Shown one piece after another: positions 48,309 to 56,431 of a stretch of DNA of 64,000 nt. Location: positions 183,070-247,069 of the forward strand of contig NZ_CALNVW010000025.1 of NCBI RefSeq assembly GCF_940670765.1, in the 5' to 3' direction. The DNA comes from Streptomyces sp. A 4/2 (GTDB lineage: Bacteria > Actinomycetota > Actinomycetes > Streptomycetales > Streptomycetaceae). Position 1 is the first letter of the stretch. Each line of letters opens with the position of its first letter. A program made the position numbers and the translations under genes. The notes below the pieces were generated by a model. It was not told where the DNA came from. It saw only the letters and a list, made by a program, of their open reading frames with translations, and did not search any database.

Positions 48309-48351
48309 CCGAGGCCCGGCCCCCGCTCACGCGTAGGGGGCCGGGCCTCGG
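48309..48351. terminator. 16-bp perfect stem-loop terminator
   Basis: CCGAGGCCCGGCCCCC (48309-48324) and GGGGGCCGGGCCTCGG (48336-48351) pair perfectly with an 11-base loop, between the convergent quinone oxidoreductase and bpa genes. Confidence 0.88.
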
Positions 48352-48382
48352 TGTCCGTGGCATCGGTTCGGGGTGGTGCCGC

Positions 48383-48943
48383 TTACAGGTAGGGGCCCGA
48401 GCGGATCGCTCCGTGGCCGCCTTCCTCGTCGTCGTCCTCGTGGCCGCCCGCGCCGGGCGGGAGGGCCCGGCGCATCTGCTCCAACTGCGCCCGTGCTGCC
48501 ATCTGCTGGGCGAACAGGGCCGTCTGGATACCGTGGAAGAGACCTTCCAGCCATCCCACCAACTGGGCCTGCGCGATGCGCAGTTCCGCTTCCGAAGGGA
48601 TGGTCTCGTCGGTGAAGGGGAGGGAGAGGCGTTCCAGCTCCTCCACCAGCTCGGGGGCCAGGCCGTCCTCCAGCTCCTTCACCGACGAGGCATGGATGTC
48701 CTTCAGACGGACGCGGCTCGCCTCGTCGAGAGGAGCCGCCCGGACCTCCTCCAGGAGCTGTTTGATCATGCTGCCGATGCGCATGACCTTCGCGGGCTGC
48801 TCCACCATTTCTGTCACTGGGACCTCGCGCGACTCGTCGTCACCGCCGGCGCCGCCGCCGAGTGCCATCCCGTCCTGTCCCACGACGAGGACTTGAGGGT
48901 GCTCCTGCGACTGTTCCGACCGTTCACTCCTCGGCATCTCCAT
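48383..48943 (-). CDS. bpa: Bacterial proteasome activator Bpa
   Basis: This ATP-independent ring protein (186 residues) opens the 20S proteasome. The helical core runs from MIKQLLEEVRAAPLDEASR to HGIQTALFAQQMAARAQL. The C-terminus ends SGPYL, close to the GQYL motif that docks into proteasome alpha subunits. The N-terminus (RSERSEQSQEHPQVLVVGQDG) is disordered. I start at ATG 48943 (MEMPRSERS); a GTG at 48961 with GGAG upstream is an alternative. A long downstream gap of 126 bp separates it from the permease on the same strand. Confidence 0.93.
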   Translation of the reverse strand: MEMPRSERSEQSQEHPQVLVVGQDGMALGGGAGGDDESREVPVTEMVEQPAKVMRIGSMIKQLLEEVRAAPLDEASRVRLKDIHASSVKELEDGLAPELVEELERLSLPFTDETIPSEAELRIAQAQLVGWLEGLFHGIQTALFAQQMAARAQLEQMRRALPPGAGGHEDDDEEGGHGAIRSGPYL

Positions 48944-49069
48944 GGGGACATTGTCTCGCACACGTACTCCATGAGCAGGTGGTGCCCCCGATCCCGGGTG
49001 ATCCACCCCGCGTGTCACCATGCGTACCGTCCGTGCACCCCCCGTCACCCCGTCATCACCGTCCTCCCG

Positions 49070-51931
49070 TCACCCCGCGCGTCTGGCGAGGACCAGGCGG
49101 GACCGGACGAAGACACCGGCCAGCAGGCCGGCCAGGACCGGGACCGCCAGGGCGAGGATGCCGATGGTCTGCCACGGCAGCACGATCGGCGTGTACGCGG
49201 AGTCCATCGGGTGCAGCCGCATGTTGGCCAGCGCCCGGTGCATGTCGGTCAGCCGGACCGCGATGGCGGGCACCACGCCTGCCGCGGTGCCGAGCAGGAC
49301 GCCCGTGCCCGCGACCACCGCGCACTGGAAGCCGCTGAGCGTGCGCCGTACGCGGGGCGGTGCGCCGATGGCGCTGAGCGTCGTCAGGTCGGCCTCGGCA
49401 TCGGCCTTCGCCAGGCCGGTGGTGATGGCCGCGGCACCCAGGGTCACCACACCGGAGAACAGGGCGAGGATCAGCATGGTGATGTCGGTGGTGCCGGACG
49501 AGGTGTCGTTCTGCTGGAGGCTGACACCGTTTCCGGCCTGGGACACACCGTCGTTGAAGTGCTGCACCTGCGCGTCGGTCGGCGTCTGCGTCGTCGCGTA
49601 GACGTTGAGGGTGGGTCCGTAGTGGAGGCCCAGCCGGTCGGCGGTGGCCTGCGGCATGACCATGCGGATGCCCGGGGTCGCCGCGTAACGGTCGGCCGCC
49701 TTGTACACGGCGAGCCTGGTGACGGTGCTCCTGGCCTTGCCGGGGTGCAGCTTCCGGTTCTGCTTGTCCTCGGCGATGTAGCTGTGGAGGGCCTTGACGG
49801 TGGCCTTGCCGTCCGCGTCGGCGTACGCGTTGTTGAGGAGTACGGGCACGCCCGCAGCCAGCGCCTTCTCCGCCGCCGGGTCCTTCATGCCGGCGTAGAC
49901 GCGCAGCACCGCAGCGTCCCCGACGACGATCTCGCCGTCATTGCCGAACATGGTGTCGGGGTACTCCGCGTCCTTGCACTTCGGCGAGTTCACCAGCTTC
50001 TTGTGCTCGTCGGCGGAGAGCTTGGCGGCGAGGGTCTTGCCGCCGGCCGCGAGGAGCGGGCAGTTGTTCGCCGCCGGCCTGACCAGGTCCAGCGCGCCGC
50101 AGTTCGAGGTGTCCGCGTCCGGGAAGTGGTTGCAGTCGCTGCCCGCCCACACCCGGTTGATGGTGGCGGGTGCGCCCTTCACGGGCAGGTCGCGTTCGGC
50201 GACCTTGCGGGCGAGCGCCAGTGCCCTGGCCGGGTCGGCGCGCTCCCCGTAGGTGTCGGCGTTGATCGAGACGACGCCCTTGGGAACCGACCGCTGCTTG
50301 CCGTAGTCCTGCTCGGCCTGGGTGCTCGCGGTGTACGTCGAGATCGCGATGGTGCCCGCGACCGCGGCCATCACCGCGGCGACCGCGGGCGCCGTACGGC
50401 CCCGGTTGCGGGCCGCGTCGCGCAGGGCGAGCCGCGGGGAGAGCGGGAAGAAGCGGCCGAGCTTTCCGAGCGAGCCGACGATGACCGGGATACAGGCGAG
50501 GACGCCGAGTTCGGCGATGACCGAGCCGACAGACACGCTCGTGGCGCGACCGCTGAGACCGCCGAGGACGGCCAGGCAGAGGCCGACCCCGATGGCGATG
50601 AGCCCGAGCACCGGCATCACGCGCGAGGAGCGGCGCACCCCGCGGCGGCCCGTGAGGGATTCGAGGATCGGCTGGCGGCCCGCCACGATCGCCGGGGCCA
50701 GCGCGGCCAGCACGCCGGTGACCAGGCCGATCACCGCGATGCCGAGCAGTTCTCCGGAGTGGAGCTCGATGGTGCCGAAGCGCTGGCCGGCCCAGCTCTC
50801 GATCAGCGGACGGAGCAGGTAGGTCAGGCCGAGGCCGACGATCGTGCCTGCCACGGCGCCCGCGGCGCCCAGGACGAGCCCTCCGGAGAGCACCACGGCG
50901 CGGATGTGCCTGCGGTTCCCGCCGCAGGTCCCGACGAGGCCGAGCTGGCGTCGTGAGCGGCGGGCGCCGACCGCGAAGGCCGGTCCGGCGAGCAGCACGA
51001 TCTCCAGCATCGCCATGGCGACGACGGTCGCCAGCGCCGCGGTGACCTTCATGCCCTTGCCGGGCGCCTGGTAGCTCCCGTGCGAGGCCATCGGGACCTC
51101 GGAGAGCGGCGGCGGGTCGAGGAAGACCCGGCGGGACTCGACGAGGACGCCCTTCTTGTTGGCCGCCAGGACGTCCTTCCAGCTCACGCCGGTGCTTCCG
51201 GCGGTCTTGACGAGCAGGTCGACGGTGCCGGCCTGGGGCTCCTCCATGGTCCTGTCCTTGGCGGCGGCCTGCTTCCAAGGGGCGATGAGAGCACCGGGGT
51301 TGACGTACAGGTAGTCGTGCTTCAGATCGGCGGGAAGTTCCACCGAGCCGGTGATCGTGAAGGTCCTGCCGGCGCCGCGGACCGTGGTCTGCGAGCCGAT
51401 GTGCAGACCGGACGACTTCAGGAAGGCCTCATTGGCGACCATCTCGCTGTCGGTCTTCGGGAAGCGGCCGTTCACCAGCTCGATCATGCCGCGCACCAGC
51501 GGGTCGGCGGTCTTCAGCTCGGTGAGTGCGGTGTTCTTGATGCCGTACTTGGTAGTGACGGTGGCATTCATGTACTGCTGCGTGATGCTCTTCGCGCCGG
51601 GCGGCAGCACGGCGGCGAGATCCACCGCGGAGTCGGGCTTCGTACCCGTCGAGTCCTGGTCGACCGGCTGGTACGGATCCATCTCCGGCATCTGCTCGAT
51701 CGGACCACCTCCCATGGAGGGGTCACGGAACAGGGCGTCGGCGGAGCCCAGTTCGGCGCTCAGCTTCTCGGCCGTGGTCAGGGAGGCGCTGTGGTAGGTG
51801 ATGTCGGCGGCCGTGACGCCGAGCACCGGCAGCGCGATCATGGCCACGACCAGGGCACTTCGGCCCTTGGCCCGTAGCGCGTCCCGGCGGGCGATACGGA
51901 TGGCGGCGCGCCATCCCGAGAGAGCGCTCAC
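49070..51931 (-). CDS. FtsX-like ABC transporter permease
   Basis: This large permease (953 residues) has ten predicted helices in a duplicated MacB/FtsX layout. An N-terminal helix (ALVVAMIALPVLGVTAADI) precedes a periplasmic-type domain, then a three-helix set near residue 300 (VAMAMLEIVLLAGPAFAVGA), a second unit with NRGRTAPAVAAVMAAVAG, and the final helices ending VPVLAGLLAGVFVRSRLVLARR. It starts at GTG 51931 inside the ATPase stop (GTGA). It probably exports lipid-like or peptide molecules, or antibiotics, with the ATPase upstream. The substrate is unknown. Confidence 0.92.
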   Translation of the reverse strand: MSALSGWRAAIRIARRDALRAKGRSALVVAMIALPVLGVTAADITYHSASLTTAEKLSAELGSADALFRDPSMGGGPIEQMPEMDPYQPVDQDSTGTKPDSAVDLAAVLPPGAKSITQQYMNATVTTKYGIKNTALTELKTADPLVRGMIELVNGRFPKTDSEMVANEAFLKSSGLHIGSQTTVRGAGRTFTITGSVELPADLKHDYLYVNPGALIAPWKQAAAKDRTMEEPQAGTVDLLVKTAGSTGVSWKDVLAANKKGVLVESRRVFLDPPPLSEVPMASHGSYQAPGKGMKVTAALATVVAMAMLEIVLLAGPAFAVGARRSRRQLGLVGTCGGNRRHIRAVVLSGGLVLGAAGAVAGTIVGLGLTYLLRPLIESWAGQRFGTIELHSGELLGIAVIGLVTGVLAALAPAIVAGRQPILESLTGRRGVRRSSRVMPVLGLIAIGVGLCLAVLGGLSGRATSVSVGSVIAELGVLACIPVIVGSLGKLGRFFPLSPRLALRDAARNRGRTAPAVAAVMAAVAGTIAISTYTASTQAEQDYGKQRSVPKGVVSINADTYGERADPARALALARKVAERDLPVKGAPATINRVWAGSDCNHFPDADTSNCGALDLVRPAANNCPLLAAGGKTLAAKLSADEHKKLVNSPKCKDAEYPDTMFGNDGEIVVGDAAVLRVYAGMKDPAAEKALAAGVPVLLNNAYADADGKATVKALHSYIAEDKQNRKLHPGKARSTVTRLAVYKAADRYAATPGIRMVMPQATADRLGLHYGPTLNVYATTQTPTDAQVQHFNDGVSQAGNGVSLQQNDTSSGTTDITMLILALFSGVVTLGAAAITTGLAKADAEADLTTLSAIGAPPRVRRTLSGFQCAVVAGTGVLLGTAAGVVPAIAVRLTDMHRALANMRLHPMDSAYTPIVLPWQTIGILALAVPVLAGLLAGVFVRSRLVLARRAG

Positions 51932-52668
51932 TGGGCACCCTCGGCGGTGAGCAGCGAATCGGCGCCCACGGTCAGGGTCTGGTCGACCACCGAGCCGTCG
52001 CGCAGGAACACGACGCGGTCGGCCCAGGCGGCGTACCGCGGTTCGTGCGTGACCATGACGCCCGCCGCGCCCGCGTCGCAGCGGTTGCGGAGCAGGGCCA
52101 GCACGGTCTCCCCGGTCTCGGAGTCCAGGGCGCCGGTCGGCTCGTCGGCGAGTACGAGGCGCCGGTCGCCGACGAGCGCGCGGGCGATGGCCACCCGCTG
52201 CTGCTGGCCGCCTGACATCTCGTCGGGGAAACGGTCGGTCACGTCGGCGAGGTTCATCTCCGCGAGCGCGTCCCTGGCCTCTTTGCGGGCTTTGCGGACG
52301 GATATGCCGTCGAGTTCGCGGGGCAGCGCCACGTTCTCCGCGGCGGTGAGGGCGGGGATGAGGTTGTAGTCCTGGAAGACGTAGCCGACGCTGCGGCGGC
52401 GCAGCGCGGATATCTGCTTGTGGCTGAGAGCGCCGATGTCCTGGCCCTCGATGATCACTTGGCCGGAAGTCGCCGTGTCCAGACCGCCTGCCAGGGTCAG
52501 CAGGGTGGACTTGCCGGAGCCCGACGGGCCCATGACGGCGACGAGTTCGCCCGCGTGGACGGAGATGTTCACTCCGCGCAGGGCGTGTACCTCGGCGATT
52601 CCTGTGCCGTGGGTGCGGGTGAGGTTACGCAGTTCCAGTACGGGTGGTGTGACGGCTGGTGCGAGCAC
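51928..52668 (-). CDS. ABC transporter ATP-binding protein (MacB/LolD type)
   Basis: This ATPase (246 residues) has the Walker A motif GPSGSGKSTLL, Q-loop VFQDYNLIP, signature DEMSGGQQQRVAIARAL, Walker B LVLADEPTGALD, and the H-loop in MVTHEPRYA. It is translationally coupled to the FtsX-like permease. The start is GTG 52668 with GGGGGAC upstream. A PadR gene lies 247 bp upstream on the same strand; that gap is very GC-rich and holds no gene that I can see. Confidence 0.95.
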   Translation of the reverse strand: MLAPAVTPPVLELRNLTRTHGTGIAEVHALRGVNISVHAGELVAVMGPSGSGKSTLLTLAGGLDTATSGQVIIEGQDIGALSHKQISALRRRSVGYVFQDYNLIPALTAAENVALPRELDGISVRKARKEARDALAEMNLADVTDRFPDEMSGGQQQRVAIARALVGDRRLVLADEPTGALDSETGETVLALLRNRCDAGAAGVMVTHEPRYAAWADRVVFLRDGSVVDQTLTVGADSLLTAEGAQ

Positions 52669-52915
52669 GGGTCCCCCTGGGGGTGGGTGTGTGGGTCACG
52701 GTGGTCGGTCGGCGCTGCCCTCGGGCCGGGTCCGTGCGCCGTCCGCAGGCGTTGTGCTGCGGCTCCGGGCGGGCCGGGCGGGGCTGGACATGCCGGGGCG
52801 TGCGTGGGATGTGCGGCCGGTGCGGGTCCGGTTCGGGTGGCCGGACAGCGCCCCGGTACGCGGCCCGGCGCGCTCGGTGCGCTCGGCGCGCGAGCGGGCG
52901 GGGCCGCGCGGCCGG

Positions 52916-53527
52916 TCAGCGCCGGGACTTGGCGCGCAGCTTCTTGGCTGCCGGCTTCTGTCCCGGCGCGGTGGGGAGCGGGTCCGTCTGCGCTGCTTCC
53001 GCGAGGCGGACCAGGCGGGACTCGCAGTGGTCGAGCCAGCGGGCCTCCGCCTCCGCCTGGAAGATCAGCTGTTCCAGGACGAGCAGCCAGGCCACCTCGT
53101 CGCGGTTGGCCGGGGCCGTCTCCAGGGCCTGGGCCTTGAGCCTGGTGTAGTCCTGCATCGCCTTCACCGTGTGATGGCGCTGGGCCTGGATCACCGCGCG
53201 GATGTCCACGCCGGGCGCCCCGACGGCCATGGCGAGCTTGATGGCCAGCTCGTCGCGGGCCGGACTGGTGCGGTCGACGGGGGCTCCGTACCAGCCCCGC
53301 AGTTCGGTACGGCCCTCGTCGGTGATGGCGTACAGCGCGTGGCCCGCGTCGTCCTCGGAGTCCTGGGAGACCAGTCCGTCGCGCTCCAGACGGCTGAGGG
53401 TCGTGTAGACCTGCCCGACGTTCAGGGGCCAGGTGGCACCGGTGCGGGACTCGAACTCGGTACGGAGTTGGGAGCCGTAGCGGGGGCCACGTTCCAGGAG
53501 GGCCAGTAGCCCGTGACGGATTGACAT
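52916..53527 (-). CDS. PadR family transcriptional regulator
   Basis: This repressor (203 residues) has a PadR winged helix: SIRHGLLALLERGPRYGSQL, LNVGQVYTTLSRLERDGLV and ALYAITDEGRTELRGW, followed by long C-terminal dimerisation helices and a basic tail (KKLRAKSRR). It precedes the ABC exporter genes on the same strand, which it probably controls. I start at ATG 53527; no ribosome site precedes it, and the codon is inside a PadR-like inverted repeat, so the mRNA may be leaderless or nearly so. The upstream frame is not PadR-like. Confidence 0.93.
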   Translation of the reverse strand: MSIRHGLLALLERGPRYGSQLRTEFESRTGATWPLNVGQVYTTLSRLERDGLVSQDSEDDAGHALYAITDEGRTELRGWYGAPVDRTSPARDELAIKLAMAVGAPGVDIRAVIQAQRHHTVKAMQDYTRLKAQALETAPANRDEVAWLLVLEQLIFQAEAEARWLDHCESRLVRLAEAAQTDPLPTAPGQKPAAKKLRAKSRR

Positions 53528-53550
53528 ACTCAGTATGTATACCGAGTATG
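53525..53550 (-). promoter_or_regulatory. PadR-type operator overlapping the padR start codon
   Basis: CATACT-C-AGTATG (53525-53537) is a perfect inverted repeat that includes the start codon. A further half-site GAGTATG (53544-53550) pairs with CATACTC (53525-53531). ATACT/AGTAT half-sites are those used by PadR repressors. The region is AT-rich and may also hold the promoter. Confidence 0.8.
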
Positions 53551-53570
53551 CCGGTGGATGCAAACTCCGT

Positions 53571-54302
53571 TCACCTGCGCAGTCGCATGCCCAGGAAGCC
53601 GAGGCCGAGCCCGACCAGGGTGAGTCCGGCCCCCAGCGCCCCTACGCGCGCCGGCAGTGAGCTGGACCGTGCGACGGTCTGGGGCGCGGACTCCTGGGCG
53701 GCGACCGCTGCGCCGCTGGGGGTGTGGACCGGGGTGGGGGTGGAGGCCGGTGTCCAGGCGTCCTCGGCGCTGCTGGGGGCCAGGGGCTGGTGTGCGGCCG
53801 TCCGTCGGACCGGTGCGGGCGCGGGCGGCGACACCTTCACCCGGGCCGCCGCGCTCGGGCGGGCGCTGAGTCCGGGCGAGGTGGAGGGCGGGACGGAGGG
53901 GCCGGTGGTCCGGCCCGGCCGGGTGCGCCCCACCCCGGCCCGCCCGCCGGCGAGCGAGGGCGCGGGGGTCGCGCCGGGCGCCGCGTGGGCGGAGGGGCGG
54001 CCGGTGCCGGGGCGGGTCTTCGCCGGGCCGTGGCCACCGTGCGGGCCACGGCTCGGTGCGACGCTCGGGGCGGCGCCCGGTACGACACCGGGGGCGACGC
54101 CGGGAACCGCCCGGGGGATCTCGCCGGGAACCGCGCCCGGGACCGCGCCGGGAAGCGCACCTGGAACCACCTCCGGCGCGGCGCCGGGAACCGCGTCCGC
54201 CGCCGCGCTCGGCGCCGTCGGCAGGCTGATTCCGGGCGAGGGGGCTTCGGCGTACACCGCCGCCGGGGACAGAAGCACGGCACACGCCACCAGACCGATC
54301 AC
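53571..54302 (-). CDS. Secreted/membrane-anchored protein with elastin-like VPGA repeats
   Basis: This protein of 243 residues begins with a signal peptide (MIGLVACAVLLSPAAVYAEA) and ends with a membrane helix and Arg tail (GALGAGLTLVGLGLGFLGMRLRR). The middle is disordered. The first part has repeated PG dipeptides such as VPGALPGAVPGAVPG, and the second is rich in Pro, Ala and Thr. No LAXTG sortase motif is visible, so it is probably membrane-anchored. The start is GTG 54302 with GAGGGG upstream; the longer frame has no signal peptide. I do not recognise a family. Confidence 0.75.
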   Translation of the reverse strand: MIGLVACAVLLSPAAVYAEAPSPGISLPTAPSAAADAVPGAAPEVVPGALPGAVPGAVPGEIPRAVPGVAPGVVPGAAPSVAPSRGPHGGHGPAKTRPGTGRPSAHAAPGATPAPSLAGGRAGVGRTRPGRTTGPSVPPSTSPGLSARPSAAARVKVSPPAPAPVRRTAAHQPLAPSSAEDAWTPASTPTPVHTPSGAAVAAQESAPQTVARSSSLPARVGALGAGLTLVGLGLGFLGMRLRR

Positions 54303-54395
54303 TGGGGCCCCTCTTTCCCGGCGGAAGGCAGAAAGCAACAACGAATCCAGCGTCACATCCCAGAACATTTCCGGCATCTCAGGAACAGCAAAAGA

Positions 54396-54423
54396 CCCCG
54401 CACACACCGAAATGTGTACGGGG
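54396..54423 (-). terminator. Rho-independent terminator after the minus-strand kinase
   Basis: CCCCG-C-ACACA and TGTGT-A-CGGGG form a stem with one mismatch and a 6-base loop. On the minus strand it is followed by TCTTTT, so this has a T-run, which is rare in the rest of the window. Confidence 0.8.
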
Positions 54424-54438
54424 CCCGCTGTTCTGCCG

Positions 54439-54462
54439 ACCTACAGACCTACAGACCTACGG
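54439..54462. repeat. 8-bp tandem repeat spanning the kinase stop codon
   Basis: ACCTACAG occurs twice and is followed by ACCTACGG. The last unit contains the stop codon (CTA on +, TAG on -) of the minus-strand kinase gene. It lies just before the terminator. Confidence 0.8.
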
Positions 54463-56097
54463 TGCGTCCCCTGTGGAGACCTGCACCGTGATGGTGAGGT
54501 CCTTGGGGTCGACGTTGGTGCTCGCCGCCGGGTACTGGCTGACGATGACGTCCTGCGCCCACTGCCCGTTGGGGACGTCCTGAATGGTGAGGTGCCAGCC
54601 CGCTTTCTGGGCGCAGTCCTTCACCGACCGGATGTCCTTGTACTGGAAGTTGGGCACCAGGATCTTGCTCGGATCGGTGGCGCCCGCGGACGGGGACGTG
54701 CACTTCGTCGGGTCGATCGTCCGGTTCCGCTCGGGTCCCCGGTGGCCCGGCTTCGCCGATGCGCCGGCGCTGGGGTCGCCGGCCGCGCTGTTGTCGTCCT
54801 TCTTGTTGTTGAAGTGCATCGTCGCGAGCACGCCGCCGACGACCAGCAGCACCACCACGACCGCGCCGACCATGACCGAGGTGTTCCGCCTGCCGCCCCC
54901 TGAGCCGTTCCGCGCGGGCGCGGCCGGCGAGATGGTGTACGGCGGCGGGGTCTGCATCCCGTACTGCGGCTGCGGTGCGTACGGCTGGGGCTGCGGTGCC
55001 GGTGCCGGGTAGCCGCCCTGCTGGGGGTAGCCGTACGACGGGTCCGGGGCGGGCACGGGTGCCGGGGTCGGCGGGCCGTACGGGCCCGGCTGGTACGGCG
55101 TCTGGACCTGGCCGCTCTGCGGCAGCGAGGAGTCCACCGGCGGGAAGACCGCGGAGCCGACACCCGCGCCGCTGGAGGCGGGGCCGCCCCCGATGATCAC
55201 CGGGGCGGCGGCGGCCCGGCCGGCCGCCATCACCCGCATGCACTCGTCGCTCATGGCCGCCGCCGAGGGGAACCGCTCGTTCGGGTTCTTCTTCAGCGCC
55301 CGCGCGACCAGCGCGTCGACGGCCGGGGGGACCGAGTGGTTGATGGACGAGGGAGCGACCGGCTCCTCCTGCACATGCGCGTACGCGATCGCCAGCGGCG
55401 AGTCCGCGTCGAACGGCAGGCGGCCGGTCAGCAGCTGGAAGAGCATGATGCCGACCGAGTAGAGGTCGGACCGCGCGTCCACCCCGCGGCCCAGCGCCTG
55501 CTCGGGCGAGAGGTACTGCGGGGTGCCCACGACCATGCCGGTCTGTGTCATCGAGGTGACGCCGGACTGCATGGCGCGGGCGATGCCGAAGTCCATGACC
55601 TTGACCACGTTGCGCTTGGTCATCATCACGTTGCCCGGCTTGATGTCCCGGTGGACCAGGCCCATCTCGTGGCTGGCCTCCAGCGCGGCCAGCACATCGG
55701 CGGTGATCTTGAGCGCCTTGTCGGCGGGCATCGCGCCGTACCGGGTGATGTCCGCCTGGAGCACGGAGCCGAGCGGCTGCCCCTCCACGTACTCCATGAC
55801 GATGTACGGCATCAGCGCGTCGCCGAGGGTGTCCTCGCCGGTGTCGAAGACCGAGACGATGTTGGTGTGGGAGAGCTTGGCGACCGCCTGGGCCTCGCGC
55901 CGGAACCGTTCGCGGAACGACTGCTCGCGCCCCAGCTCCGTATGGAGCGTCTTGATGGCGACCTGACGGTCCAGGGCCGCGTCGTACGCCAGGTACACGG
56001 ACGCCATGCCGCCCTCGCCGAGCAGGTCCCGCAGCTGGTAGCGCCCCCCGGCGACGGAATCTCCCGCGTAGCGGCCCTGCGCGCCGTCCTGGCTCAT
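54457..56097 (-). CDS. Ser/Thr protein kinase with single PASTA domain
   Basis: This membrane kinase (546 residues) has a kinase domain at about residues 20-280 with LGEGGMASV, Lys49, HRDIKPGNVM and DFGIARAM. A Pro/Gln/Tyr-rich linker (YGYPQQGGYPAPAPQPQ) precedes one membrane segment (VGAVVVVLLVVGGVLA) and one C-terminal PASTA-like domain (about 480-546). The start is ATG 56097 (MSQDGAQGRYAGD) with GGGGGAG seven bases upstream; the long upstream frame is not kinase-like. It is divergent from a second kinase. The single PASTA unit suggests a role different from PknB. Confidence 0.93.
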   Translation of the reverse strand: MSQDGAQGRYAGDSVAGGRYQLRDLLGEGGMASVYLAYDAALDRQVAIKTLHTELGREQSFRERFRREAQAVAKLSHTNIVSVFDTGEDTLGDALMPYIVMEYVEGQPLGSVLQADITRYGAMPADKALKITADVLAALEASHEMGLVHRDIKPGNVMMTKRNVVKVMDFGIARAMQSGVTSMTQTGMVVGTPQYLSPEQALGRGVDARSDLYSVGIMLFQLLTGRLPFDADSPLAIAYAHVQEEPVAPSSINHSVPPAVDALVARALKKNPNERFPSAAAMSDECMRVMAAGRAAAAPVIIGGGPASSGAGVGSAVFPPVDSSLPQSGQVQTPYQPGPYGPPTPAPVPAPDPSYGYPQQGGYPAPAPQPQPYAPQPQYGMQTPPPYTISPAAPARNGSGGGRRNTSVMVGAVVVVLLVVGGVLATMHFNNKKDDNSAAGDPSAGASAKPGHRGPERNRTIDPTKCTSPSAGATDPSKILVPNFQYKDIRSVKDCAQKAGWHLTIQDVPNGQWAQDVIVSQYPAASTNVDPKDLTITVQVSTGDAP

Positions 56098-56431
56098 GAC
56101 GTGGCTCCCCCTCGGCGCACTGACGTGGCCCGATGTCGCGTGCGGATCGTTGCCTGCTGATCCTGACGTACGGGGAAAGTCTGCCCGAGGCCAGGGGGAC
56201 GTCAAGCGGGGTGCCCGTTCCGTGACCGTACGCGTATCAAGCGTCTCGCAAGCGTTACAGGAAGCCCGTCGAATTTGCATGGGCGATGCGATTGCGGGTT
56301 TGATGGCCGGTCATTGCCGGACCGGGCCCTGCCGCCGAACCTGTAGCGTGACGTGGTACTGGGCCACACGGACCACCGAGCACCATGCGCGTACCACCGC
56401 TGACGCGGAACCGACACGACGGCGAGGACTG
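56098..56431. other. Intergenic region of 334 bp between divergent kinase genes
   Basis: No gene is seen. Promoters for both kinases should lie here. The AAGCGT hexamer occurs twice (near 56238 and 56249), and the part around 56265-56300 is less GC-rich, but I could not pick convincing -35/-10 boxes or a strong palindrome. Confidence 0.5.

Noticed and set aside
48413..50956. Plus-strand frame of 847 codons opposite bpa and the ABC permease
   Set aside because: It is antisense to Bpa and an FtsX-like permease, both certain, and has a typical shadow composition.
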